Shown piece after piece: positions 1-5,401 of a stretch of 6,307 bases of DNA. Location of the stretch: contig JAOTUP010000129.1 in NCBI GenBank assembly GCA_029863825.1, positions 1 through 6,307 on the forward strand, read 5' to 3'. The notes under the pieces were generated by a model, which saw only the letters and a program-made list of their open reading frames with translations, was not told the DNA's origin and did not search any database. Positions within the stretch are counted from its first letter, which is position 1, and each line of letters begins with the position of its first letter. The DNA comes from Acidobacteriota bacterium (lineage in GTDB: Bacteria; Acidobacteriota; Thermoanaerobaculia; Multivoradales; JAHEKO01). The position numbers and the translations under genes are program-made.

Positions 1-492
1 CGCAGCGGCGGTATCGAGCCCCCGCTGACGCCAGACGTCTTTCTTCCTTCGCAACTGCGCAAGAGCCGCCATCGTCGCCTTGACGACGTTCTGGGGATTC
101 TTCGAGCCCAGCGACTTCGTCAGCACGTCCTGGATCCCGGCACTCTCGACGACCGCTCGCACTGCGCCCCCAGCGATAACTCCAGTTCCCTCGGAAGCAG
201 GTTTCAACAGAACCCTGCTCGCTCCAAAGACGCCGAGCGATTCGTGCGGAATGGACGTCCCCTCCATCGGCACGGCAACGAGATTCTTCTTTGCAGTTTC
301 CACGCCCTTGCGAATCGCGCTGGGAACTTCCTTCGCCTTGCCCGACCCGAAACCCACACGACCGTTGCCGTCACCGATGACGACCAGCGCCGAGAAAGAG
401 AAGTTCTTACCTCCCTTGACAACCTTCGTCACGCGGTTGATGTGGATGACCTGCTCGAAAAACTCAGGCTCTCTGCTGTAGTCCCTGTCCAA
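1..492 (-). CDS. rpsE: 30S ribosomal protein S5, 3' end cut by window edge
   Basis: S5 is a small-subunit protein near the decoding centre and mRNA entry channel, involved in translational fidelity. I read 164 codons with no stop before the window edge. E. coli S5 has about 167 residues, so only a few are missing. The N-terminal double-stranded-RNA-binding-like domain spans about residues 16-80 (VIHINRVTKVVKGG, then VVIGDGNGRVGFGSGKAKEV). The C-terminal domain follows (PASEGTGVIAGGAVRAV at about 98-114, then GSKNPQNVVKAT). The start is TTG at 490-492: between the rplR stop and the conserved core this frame has no ATG or GTG, an AAGGAG lies 7 nt upstream, and the resulting N-terminus places INRV where E. 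coli has VNRV. The reading frame is the same as that of rplR, with one TAA between them. Family identity is certain; the TTG start is strongly supported but inferred. Confidence 0.97.
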   Translation of the reverse strand, partial: MDRDYSREPEFFEQVIHINRVTKVVKGGKNFSFSALVVIGDGNGRVGFGSGKAKEVPSAIRKGVETAKKNLVAVPMEGTSIPHESLGVFGASRVLLKPASEGTGVIAGGAVRAVVESAGIQDVLTKSLGSKNPQNVVKATMAALAQLRRKKDVWRQRGLDTAAA

Positions 493-499
493 GATTTCG

Positions 500-505
500 C
501 TCCTT
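500..505 (-). promoter_or_regulatory. Shine-Dalgarno that sets the TTG start of rpsE
   Basis: AAGGAG on the minus strand lies 7 nt upstream of the TTG at 490-492. An out-of-frame ATG at 509-511 lies upstream of this site and is not served by it, so the site supports the TTG start of S5. Confidence 0.85.
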
Positions 506-513
506 CGCCATCC

Positions 514-876
514 TTAGAACTCGAGTCCCTTTGACCGCGCACCCTCCGCGACCTTGCGGACTCGCCCATGGTAGATATACCCACCGCGATCGAAAACGAC
601 CCTGCGGATCCCTTTCTCCAGCGCCCTCTCCGCCACCGCTTCGCCTACGAGACGCGCAGCATCGAGATTCTTCGTCCCGTCTCCTCGAATACCGTCTTCC
701 TTCGAGTTGGCCTGCACCAGAGTCACACCTTGCACGTCATCGATGACCTGTGCGTAGATGTAGCGCAGGCTCTTGAAGATCGCCAACCTGGGCCGTTCCT
801 CGCTTCCCGATACGCGACGACGAACCCGCCTGTGCGCACGGAACCTGCGCGCTCTTTTTCTTTCCGACTTATCCAC
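514..876 (-). CDS. rplR: 50S ribosomal protein L18
   Basis: L18 binds 5S rRNA together with L5 and helps place it in the central protuberance of the large subunit. The 120-residue product is close to the family length (117 in E. coli). It has a very basic N-terminal tail (residues 1-30, rich in Arg and Lys), then LRYIYAQVIDD at about 37-47, and the conserved C-terminal block AVAERALEKGI, VFDRGGYIYHGRV and KGLEF. The start is GTG at 874-876 with GGAGG 7 nt upstream; an ATG slightly upstream is out of frame and meets a stop after four codons. The gene lies 22 nt after rplF and 21 nt before rpsE. Identification is by family sequence and operon position. Confidence 0.98.
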   Translation of the reverse strand: MDKSERKRARRFRAHRRVRRRVSGSEERPRLAIFKSLRYIYAQVIDDVQGVTLVQANSKEDGIRGDGTKNLDAARLVGEAVAERALEKGIRRVVFDRGGYIYHGRVRKVAEGARSKGLEF

Positions 877-883
877 AGTTCAT

Positions 884-888
884 CCTCC
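884..888 (-). promoter_or_regulatory. Shine-Dalgarno that sets the GTG start of rplR
   Basis: GGAGG on the minus strand lies 7 nt upstream of the GTG at 874-876. It supports GTG as the L18 start, since there is no in-frame ATG nearby. Confidence 0.85.
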
Positions 889-898
889 GGCCGCCCGG

Positions 899-1441
899 CT
901 AGCTGCCAGCTCCGGCCTTCCCGACCTTACGCCGAATCGTCTCCTCAACGTATTTGATCCCCTTGCCCTTATACGGCTCGGGTTTGCGCAGCGAGCGAAT
1001 CTCGGCCGCAACCTGTCCGACGCGCTGTTTATCGGCCCCGCTGACAGAGATCTTGTTGTTCTTGTCGACCTCGATCTGAATGCCGTCGGGGATGGGATAC
1101 ACGACCGGATGCGAGTACCCGAGGGCGAAGTGTACCTCTGACCCCTTGACCTCGGCACGATAGCCGACGCCATTGATCTCGAGCTCACGAGTAAAGCCGG
1201 CCGACACTCCGACGACCGCGTTCGACAACAAGGCCCTCATCAAACCATGTCGAGCCCGCTCATTCCGGCCATCGCTGCTCCGACTGACTCGTACCTCGCC
1301 ATCGGCAATCTTGACCTCCACACAGTCGAGGACCTGTTCGGACACTGTGCCCTTCGGCCCTTCAGCGATAAACATGTTCCCGTCGACCTTGACCTTGATC
1401 CCGGCCGGCACTGGAATGGGGTTTCTTCCTACACGCGACAT
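899..1441 (-). CDS. rplF: 50S ribosomal protein L6
   Basis: L6 is a two-domain protein of the large subunit that binds 23S rRNA near the sarcin-ricin loop and the base of the L7/L12 stalk, where translation factors dock. The complete 180-residue product begins MSRVGRNPIPVP, the standard bacterial opening. It carries a duplicated fold: domain 1 at about residues 1-80 and domain 2 at about 81-175. The signature RKPEPYKGKGIKY is at 152-164 and a basic tail follows. The ATG at 1439-1441 has GGGAG 6 nt upstream. The gene starts 16 nt after rpsH. Length and motifs match the family with nothing missing. Confidence 0.98.
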   Translation of the reverse strand: MSRVGRNPIPVPAGIKVKVDGNMFIAEGPKGTVSEQVLDCVEVKIADGEVRVSRSSDGRNERARHGLMRALLSNAVVGVSAGFTRELEINGVGYRAEVKGSEVHFALGYSHPVVYPIPDGIQIEVDKNNKISVSGADKQRVGQVAAEIRSLRKPEPYKGKGIKYVEETIRRKVGKAGAGS

Positions 1442-1457
1442 TGTTCTCTCCCGTTAC

Positions 1458-1859
1458 CTACCAGATCTCGCAGAGGATCTCGCCACCGACACGCCCCTGT
1501 CGCGCATCGCTGTCCGTCAACAGGCCGGTGGACGTCGAGACGATCCCGATCCCGATGCCGTTCAAGACGGGCTTCAGCTCGTCGGCTCCGCGATAGACGC
1601 GACGTCCTGGGCGACTGACCCGCCGCAAGGTGCGGATCGCCGGCTCTCCTTCATCGTTGTATTTCAGATAGACCCGCATCGACCGTTTCACCGGATCGTC
1701 CTCGATCGGCGCATAATCCTCGATATAGCCCTGCTCCTTGAGGATGCGACAGATCTCCAGCTTCACTTTGGAAGCCGGCAGATCGAGTCGATTGTGCTTC
1801 ACCAGGTGGGCGTTGCGGATGCGGGTCAGTAGATCCGCGATCGGGTCGGTCATCGTCAT
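1458..1859 (-). CDS. rpsH: 30S ribosomal protein S8
   Basis: S8 is a primary 16S rRNA-binding protein of the central domain, contacting helix 21. In E. coli it also represses the spc operon by binding its mRNA. The 133-residue product has the canonical opening DPIADLLTRIRNA (residues 5-17), the central RVSRPGRRVY (80-89), GIGIGIVSTSTG (101-112) and the terminal VGGEILCEIW. The STSxG loop, which contacts rRNA, is present with Thr at the variable position. Two ATGs open the frame. The first (1857-1859) has AAGGAG 8 nt upstream, whereas the second would be 14 nt away, so the first is chosen and gives MTMTDPIAD. The spacer from rpsN is 24 nt. Confidence 0.98.
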   Translation of the reverse strand: MTMTDPIADLLTRIRNAHLVKHNRLDLPASKVKLEICRILKEQGYIEDYAPIEDDPVKRSMRVYLKYNDEGEPAIRTLRRVSRPGRRVYRGADELKPVLNGIGIGIVSTSTGLLTDSDARQGRVGGEILCEIW

Positions 1860-1883
1860 TGCATTAACTCCTTCGTCCGCCCC

Positions 1884-2069
1884 TTACCAGCTCGCCTTGG
1901 TCACGCCGGGGAGATACCCCTGCAGCGCCAGGCCGCGAAAACAGATCCGACACAGTCCGAACTTACGCAAGTAGCCACGCGGACGCCCGCAGCGCAAGCA
2001 GCGGTTGCGATGGCGCCCTCGAAACTTCGGCTTCTTACTCAATTTGGCGGTCTTTGCCTTTGTTGCCAC
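1884..2069 (-). CDS. rpsN: 30S ribosomal protein S14, short zinc-binding type (S14Z)
   Basis: S14 is a late-assembling protein of the 30S head. This is the short form: 61 residues from the GTG at 2067-2069, the usual length of the zinc type, against about 100 for the zinc-free form of E. coli. The zinc ligands are visible as CLRC (C24, C27) and CRIC (C40, C43). The C-terminal block RKFGLCRICF ends in PGVTKASW, as in this family. The GTG was chosen because a GAGGTG lies 5 nt upstream and the length then fits exactly. The same frame stays open further upstream, but that extension has no family counterpart and would run into rplE. The spacer after rplE is 16 nt. Confidence 0.97.
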   Translation of the reverse strand: MATKAKTAKLSKKPKFRGRHRNRCLRCGRPRGYLRKFGLCRICFRGLALQGYLPGVTKASW

Positions 2070-2074
2070 GTCTA

Positions 2075-2080
2075 CACCTC
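2075..2080 (-). promoter_or_regulatory. Shine-Dalgarno that sets the GTG start of rpsN
   Basis: GAGGTG on the minus strand lies 5 nt upstream of the GTG at 2067-2069. It sits between the rplE stop and that GTG, and argues against an upstream start that would overlap rplE. Confidence 0.75.
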
Positions 2081-2085
2081 GCGTC

Positions 2086-2679
2086 CTAGCTGGCCTTGCG
2101 GAAGGGCATCCCCATACCGCGCAGAAGATGGAGCGCCACATCGTCGCGCTCGGCTGATGTCACGATCGTCACATTCATGCCTTTCGGCTTGTCGATCTTG
2201 TTGTAGTCGAGATCCGGAAAAATCAGATGGTCGGGAATGCCCATCGTGAAGTTGCCTCGTCCATCGAACGAACGCGTCTGAATGCCGCGAAAATCACGCA
2301 CTCGCGGCAGCGCGATGGAGATGAGCCGATCCAGGAAGTCCCACATCCGGACACCGCGCAAGGTCACTCGGCAGCCGATCGGCATTCCCTCGCGAACCTT
2401 GAACGCCGCGATCGATTTTCGGGCTCGCGTGATCGTCGCCCGTTGCCCTGCAAGATGGGTCAACTCCTCAGCCGCATCATCCAGCAGTTTGATGTTCTGG
2501 GTAGCCTCACCCAAACCGACGTTGAGGACGATCTTCTCGATGCGAGGTACCGCCATTACATTGTCGATGCCAAACTCCTTTTGCAGGTTCGGCACCACCT
2601 CGGTGCGATACAGCTCGCGAAGCCGAGGCGCGTACGAGGCCTTCTCGGCGCCACGGGTTTTCTTCGATTCCTTGGCCAT
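2086..2679 (-). CDS. rplE: 50S ribosomal protein L5
   Basis: L5 binds 5S rRNA in the central protuberance and contacts P-site tRNA and the small subunit. The product is 197 residues from the ATG at 2677-2679. Conserved blocks are VPRIEKIVLNVGLGEA (44-59), TRARKSIAAFKVREGMPIGCRVTLRG (84-109), the RDFRGIQ and SFDGRGN region (128-143) and MPFRK at the end. Compared with E. coli (179 residues) it has an extra polar, lysine-rich N-terminal tail of about 17 residues before RELYRTEVVP. There is no internal Met to shorten it, and the ATG has AGGAG 11 nt upstream. The frame remains open upstream into rplX for another 35 codons, but that part has no L5 character. The Shine-Dalgarno overlaps the rplX stop codon. 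Confidence 0.97.
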   Translation of the reverse strand: MAKESKKTRGAEKASYAPRLRELYRTEVVPNLQKEFGIDNVMAVPRIEKIVLNVGLGEATQNIKLLDDAAEELTHLAGQRATITRARKSIAAFKVREGMPIGCRVTLRGVRMWDFLDRLISIALPRVRDFRGIQTRSFDGRGNFTMGIPDHLIFPDLDYNKIDKPKGMNVTIVTSAERDDVALHLLRGMGMPFRKAS

Positions 2680-2693
2680 GCTCGTCGCTACTC

Positions 2694-3017
2694 CTAGTTG
2701 AATGTCGCTCCGCAGATCTTGCAGGATCTGACGCCGGCCCCGTTCTCGAGTCTCGTCCGGCCCGCCCGCGTCGGCTTGCCGCACTCGGGACAGACCAGCT
2801 TCAGATTCGACAGGCGGATGGGCGCCTCTCGCTCCAGAATGCCCCCCTGCACCGACTGCGAAGGATTGGCACGCGTGTGACGCTTGATCAGATTGATCCG
2901 CTCCACGATGGCCGTACCTTCAGCGGGAAAGACCTTCATCACCTTCCCTCTGGCACCGCGGTCACGGCCTTGCGTAACCAACACTTCGTCGTTCTTCTTG
3001 ATCTTGACTTTCTGCAT
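2694..3017 (-). CDS. rplX: 50S ribosomal protein L24, with four-cysteine motif
   Basis: L24 is an assembly-initiator protein that binds 23S rRNA early and lies near the peptide exit tunnel. The 107-residue product has the N-terminal KOW segment (KKNDEVLVTQGRDRGARGKV, residues 7-26), then INLIKRHTRANPSQ and GGILEREAPI. Near the C-terminus there are two CxxC pairs, C76/C79 (CPECGKPTR) and C99/C102 (CKICG), which look like a zinc ribbon; E. coli L24 lacks these. The ATG at 3015-3017 has GAGGA 8 nt upstream. It is preceded by the longest spacer in the window (31 nt), which contains a hairpin. Identity is certain; zinc binding is inferred from the cysteine spacing. Confidence 0.98.
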   Translation of the reverse strand: MQKVKIKKNDEVLVTQGRDRGARGKVMKVFPAEGTAIVERINLIKRHTRANPSQSVQGGILEREAPIRLSNLKLVCPECGKPTRAGRTRLENGAGVRSCKICGATFN

Positions 3018-3025
3018 GGTGTCGA

Positions 3026-3050
3026 TCCTCGAACAGCGCCGAACGCTGTC
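3026..3050 (-). promoter_or_regulatory. Hairpin followed by Shine-Dalgarno in the L14-L24 spacer
   Basis: On the minus strand ACAGCG and CGCTGT (3044-3049 and 3033-3038) form a perfect 6-bp stem around a 5-nt loop TTCGG. A G-T wobble at the base could extend it to 7 bp. The stem begins at the last base of the rplN stop codon and ends 2 nt before the GAGGA Shine-Dalgarno of rplX (3026-3030). No T-run follows, so it is not a typical intrinsic terminator. A role in setting rplX translation or shielding the mRNA is a guess. Confidence 0.45.
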
Positions 3051-3417
3051 AGATCACCTCCGGCGCAAGGGAGATGATCTTCATGAAACGCTTGTCCCTG
3101 AGTTCCCGCGCCACCGGCCCGAAGACACGCGTGCCGACGGGCTCTCCGGCATCGTCCACAAGCACTGCTGAGTTCGTATCGAAGCGGATGTAGGAGCCGT
3201 CCTTTCGCCGTTGAGCCTTCCGCGTACGGACGATGACGGCACGCACCACCTGGCCCTTCTTGACCGTCCCGTCAGGCGTCGCTTCCTTGACCGATGCAGT
3301 GATGACATCGCCGATACCACCGGTCTTACCTGCCGACCCACCGCGCAAGTGAATACAGGCGATCCTACGGGCACCCGAGTTGTCCGCAACATCCAGTACC
3401 GACCCCATTTGAATCAT
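3049..3417 (-). CDS. rplN: 50S ribosomal protein L14
   Basis: L14 is a highly conserved five-stranded beta-barrel protein of the large subunit that forms an intersubunit bridge with 16S rRNA and contacts L19. The 122-residue product is the standard bacterial length. It opens MIQMGSVLDVADNSGARR, continues with the GGSAGKTGGIGDVI segment and the VRAVIVRTRK block at about 59-68, and has RFDTNSAVLVDD (78-89), GTRVFGPVARELRDKRFMKI and a C-terminal SLAPEVI. The ATG at 3415-3417 begins only 3 nt after the rpsQ stop, so its Shine-Dalgarno (AAGGG at 3427-3431, 9 nt away) lies inside the last codons of rpsQ. In E. coli this is the first gene of the separate spc operon; here nothing separates it from the S10 genes. 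Confidence 0.98.
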   Translation of the reverse strand: MIQMGSVLDVADNSGARRIACIHLRGGSAGKTGGIGDVITASVKEATPDGTVKKGQVVRAVIVRTRKAQRRKDGSYIRFDTNSAVLVDDAGEPVGTRVFGPVARELRDKRFMKIISLAPEVI

Positions 3418-3420
3418 CGC

Positions 3421-3702
3421 CTAGGACCCTTTGCCCTTCTCGAGGACCCGCTGCAACCGCCACCGCTTGAGGCGAGATAACGGCCGACTGGCGCGTATCT
3501 CCACCTTGTCGCCAATGGCGCATTCGTTCTTCTCGTCGTGGGCGTAGTAGCGCTTTCGGCGCTTCACATATCGCCGATAGAGCTGGTGCAACAAGGTCTT
3601 TTCGACCTCTACAACGACGGTCTTGTCCATCGTGTCGCTCACCACGGTGCCGACCATGGATTGGCGCGGAGCCCGCTCGGCTTTCGCTGCTGCTTCTGAC
3701 AT
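3421..3702 (-). CDS. rpsQ: 30S ribosomal protein S17
   Basis: S17 is a primary 16S rRNA-binding protein with an OB fold, important for early 30S assembly. The product is 93 residues from the ATG at 3700-3702. The OB-fold core starts at SMVGTVVSDTMDKTVVVEVE (15-34), followed by the basic KRRKRYYAHDE and the signature IGDKVEIRASRPLSRLKRWR (63-82). A GTG three codons upstream (3709-3711) is in frame. It overlaps the AAGGAG at 3711-3716, which sits 8 nt before the ATG, so the ATG is preferred. The gene is 13 nt after rpmC and 3 nt before rplN. The alanine-rich N-terminal tail of about 14 residues is variable in this family. Confidence 0.96.
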   Translation of the reverse strand: MSEAAAKAERAPRQSMVGTVVSDTMDKTVVVEVEKTLLHQLYRRYVKRRKRYYAHDEKNECAIGDKVEIRASRPLSRLKRWRLQRVLEKGKGS

Positions 3703-3710
3703 CGCTTCCA

Positions 3711-3716
3711 CTCCTT
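3711..3716 (-). promoter_or_regulatory. Shine-Dalgarno that sets the ATG start of rpsQ
   Basis: AAGGAG on the minus strand is 8 nt from the ATG at 3700-3702. It overlaps the alternative in-frame GTG at 3709-3711, which rules that codon out as its own target. It also shares its first base with the rpmC stop, reading TGAAGGAG. Confidence 0.8.
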
Positions 3717-3913
3717 CAGCCCTGCGCTGACTCCCGATCCCGCAACACCGTCAACACTCTTGCCAGGTCTCGACGCACGGCCGGGATCTTGGCAGGGTTC
3801 TCGAGCTGCCCGGTGACCTTTTGGAGACGCAACGCGAAGAGCTGCTCAGCCAGCTCCGTTTCCTTTTCGCGCAGCTCCTCTACCGTCTGCTCTCTCAGAT
3901 CTGCTGCTCTCAT
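3716..3913 (-). CDS. rpmC: 50S ribosomal protein L29
   Basis: L29 is a small two-helix protein at the peptide exit of the large subunit, next to L23, where nascent-chain factors such as signal recognition particle and trigger factor dock. The 65-residue product is the usual length (63 in E. coli). It begins MRAADLREQTVEELREKETE, a charged first helix, and continues with the signature LFALRLQKVTGQLENPAKI (25-43) and a second helix VRRDLARVLTVLRDRE. The ATG at 3911-3913 has GAGGA 7 nt upstream, overlapping the rplP stop codon. It lies between rplP (10 nt) and rpsQ (13 nt), the canonical position. Confidence 0.97.
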   Translation of the reverse strand: MRAADLREQTVEELREKETELAEQLFALRLQKVTGQLENPAKIPAVRRDLARVLTVLRDRESAQG

Positions 3914-3923
3914 TGCCCTGTCC

Positions 3924-4346
3924 TCACACCTTCAACTCTTGCTCACGAGATACGTAGCGAGTCTTGATGCCGAACTTGTGGGAAGCGCTCGCCATCGCTC
4001 CTCGCGCCACACTCTGCTCAACACCTTCGAGCTCGAACAGAATGCGACCCGGCTTGATCACTGCGACCCATTCCTCTGGATTGCCCTTGCCTTTGCCCAT
4101 CCTCGTCTCGAGCGGCTTCTTGGTGATCGGCTTGTCGGGAAAGACACGAATCCAGATCTTTCCTCCGCGCTTGACCCCACGGGCGATGGCAATACGCGCG
4201 GCCTCGATCTGACGCGCAGTCACCCAGCCGGCTTCCAGCGCCTGCAGGCCGTACTCGCCAAAGGCAATATAGTCGCCGCCCTTTGCTTGCCCGCGCCGTT
4301 TTCCGCGCTGGTGCTTTCTGTGCTTGACTTTTTTCGGCATCAACAT
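3924..4346 (-). CDS. rplP: 50S ribosomal protein L16
   Basis: L16 binds 23S rRNA near the A site and 5S rRNA and is needed late in 50S assembly. The 140-residue product opens MLMPKKVKHRKHQRG, a common bacterial start, and carries GWVTARQIEAARIAI (40-54), GKIWIRVFPDKPIT (62-75) and RMGKGKGNPEEWVAVIKPG (82-100). The arginine that is hydroxylated in E. coli L16 (Arg81) corresponds to R82 here; whether a hydroxylase exists in this organism cannot be seen. The ATG at 4344-4346 has AGGAG 9 nt upstream, overlapping the rpsC stop in TAGGAG. The second Met (codon 3) is less well placed. The length is slightly above E. coli (136), with the extra residues at the C-terminus. Confidence 0.98.
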   Translation of the reverse strand: MLMPKKVKHRKHQRGKRRGQAKGGDYIAFGEYGLQALEAGWVTARQIEAARIAIARGVKRGGKIWIRVFPDKPITKKPLETRMGKGKGNPEEWVAVIKPGRILFELEGVEQSVARGAMASASHKFGIKTRYVSREQELKV

Positions 4347-4358
4347 CGTCGTCGACTC

Positions 4359-5015
4359 CTACATAGACGCGCCGATTCGGCGGCCCTTCTCCCTCAACAA
4401 ATCACCCTTGTAGATCCACACTTTGACTCCGACGACTCCGTAGCTGGTTCGTGACTCGGCCAACCCGTAGTCGATGTCGGCTTTCAGCGTGTGCAAAGGA
4501 AGACGACCGTCCTGGTACCACTCGGTTCGAGCAATCTCATGCCCTCCGAGGCGGCCGGAGACCATCACCTTGAAGCCCTTGGCGCCGAAACGGAAGGACG
4601 CTTCCATGGCTTTCTTCATCGCTCGCCGAAAGGCCACTCGCCGTAGCAATTGATGCGCAATGTTCTCCGCCACCAGCTGCGCTTCCAGCTCGGGTCGACT
4701 GATCTCCTGGATGTTGATATGGACCGGACGCCCCATCCGCTTCATCAGATCATCCCGCAGCTTGTCGACTTCGGCGCCTTTGCGCCCGATGACGATGCCC
4801 GGTCTCGACGTGTAGATAGTGACCCGCAGCTTGTCGGCTGCGCGCTCGATATCGACTTCACTGATCCCCGCATGACTGAGTCGCTTCTTCAATTGATCCC
4901 GGAGACTGAGGTCTTCATGCAGCAGCTTGGCGTACCCGCGATCGGCGAACCATCGCGAGTGCCACGGCTTGTTGTAAACCAGTCGAAACCCGTACGGGTG
5001 CGTTTTTTGACCCAC
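4359..5015 (-). CDS. rpsC: 30S ribosomal protein S3
   Basis: S3 forms part of the mRNA entry tunnel on the 30S head and contributes to the helicase activity of the ribosome. The 218-residue product opens MGQKTHPYGFRL. It has a KH domain with the GxxG loop VIGRKGAEVDKLR (75-87) and the C-terminal S3 domain with VSGRLGGHEIARTEWYQDGR (152-171), LPLHTLKADIDYG and VGVKVWIYKG. The basic residues equivalent to E. coli R131, R132 and K135, implicated in mRNA unwinding, are R130, R131 and K134. The start is GTG (5013-5015) with AAGGAG 8 nt upstream. It is slightly shorter than E. coli S3 (233) because the C-terminal tail is short. His159 stands where many homologues have Ala. Confidence 0.98.
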   Translation of the reverse strand: MGQKTHPYGFRLVYNKPWHSRWFADRGYAKLLHEDLSLRDQLKKRLSHAGISEVDIERAADKLRVTIYTSRPGIVIGRKGAEVDKLRDDLMKRMGRPVHINIQEISRPELEAQLVAENIAHQLLRRVAFRRAMKKAMEASFRFGAKGFKVMVSGRLGGHEIARTEWYQDGRLPLHTLKADIDYGLAESRTSYGVVGVKVWIYKGDLLREKGRRIGASM

Positions 5016-5023
5016 GCTTGCTT

Positions 5024-5030
5024 CTCCTTA
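5024..5030 (-). promoter_or_regulatory. Shine-Dalgarno of rpsC fused to the rplV stop codon
   Basis: The minus strand reads TAAGGAG: the TAA ends rplV and AAGGAG lies 8 nt before the GTG start of rpsC at 5013-5015. It supports the GTG start and suggests translational coupling of L22 and S3. Confidence 0.8.
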
Positions 5031-5381
5031 CCTGTCCTTCTCGCCCTTACGGGTGTCGAGCTTGATCGTCACGTGACTTTGCCTCTTCAGGATCCGAAAT
5101 GCCCGACCCATTGGCTGCGGGCGGATCCTCTTGAGCGTCGGCCCGGGATCTACAAATATCTCCTTGACGAACAAGCGATCGATATCCACCTTGTCGTCTC
5201 GATTCTCTGCGTTGGCAACAGCCGACTTCAGAAGCTTCTGGACCGAGCGCGCGGCCGCTTTCTTGCTCAGCTGCAGCAAGTTCGAAGCCTCCTGAACATC
5301 CTTGCCACGGATGAGATCGGCCACCAGTCGCACTTTCTGCGGCGAAGCCTGCAAATAGCGAAGACGTGCTTTGACTTCCAT
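5028..5381 (-). CDS. rplV: 50S ribosomal protein L22
   Basis: L22 binds 23S rRNA and sends a long beta-hairpin into the peptide exit tunnel, where it can influence macrolide sensitivity and nascent-chain stalling. The 117-residue product begins MEVKARLRYLQASPQKVRLV, with the conserved SPQKVR (13-18), DLIRGKDVQEA (22-32) and LKSAVANAENR (51-61). The hairpin segment covers about residues 79-105 (DPGPTLKRIRPQPMGRAFRI, then LKRQSHVTI). The hairpin is full length, with no deletion at LKR, which aligns with the E. coli triplet whose loss gives erythromycin resistance. The ATG at 5379-5381 has GAGGT 8 nt upstream. The spacer after rpsS is 20 nt. Confidence 0.98.
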   Translation of the reverse strand: MEVKARLRYLQASPQKVRLVADLIRGKDVQEASNLLQLSKKAAARSVQKLLKSAVANAENRDDKVDIDRLFVKEIFVDPGPTLKRIRPQPMGRAFRILKRQSHVTIKLDTRKGEKDR

Positions 5382-5401
5382 CGTCCCGTACCTCGAGCCC
5401 G

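Noticed and set aside
464..511. ATG-started 15-residue frame on the minus strand between rplR and rpsE, starting 2 nt after the L18 stop.
   Set aside because: It is out of frame with S5 and has no Shine-Dalgarno at a workable distance. The good AAGGAG lies downstream of its ATG and serves the S5 TTG instead.
878..898. GC-rich CCGGGCGGCCGG in the L6-L18 spacer as a hairpin.
   Set aside because: The best stem is only 4 bp with a short loop and there is no T-run, which is expected by chance in GC-rich sequence.
1173..1832. Open frame of 219 codons on the plus strand.
   Set aside because: It is antisense to rplF and rpsH and has no recognisable domain; it is a shadow of those genes.
2070..2141. 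An upstream extension of the S14 frame into rplE.
   Set aside because: The 61-residue form from GTG matches the zinc-type S14 length exactly and has its own Shine-Dalgarno; the extension has no family counterpart.
2660..2700. A possible S8-binding mimic of 16S rRNA helix 21 at the L24-L5 junction, where E. coli has its spc feedback site.
   Set aside because: The spacer is only 14 nt and I could not see a convincing paired structure by eye. A covariance-model search would be needed to claim it.
2680..2784. A 35-codon upstream extension of the L5 frame.
   Set aside because: It overlaps the 3' end of rplX, has no L5-like sequence, and the ATG at 2677-2679 has a Shine-Dalgarno and a better family fit.
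4326..4336. T-rich run on the plus strand resembling a terminator tail.
   Set aside because: It encodes the Lys-rich start of L16 (PKKVK) on the minus strand, and no stem precedes it.
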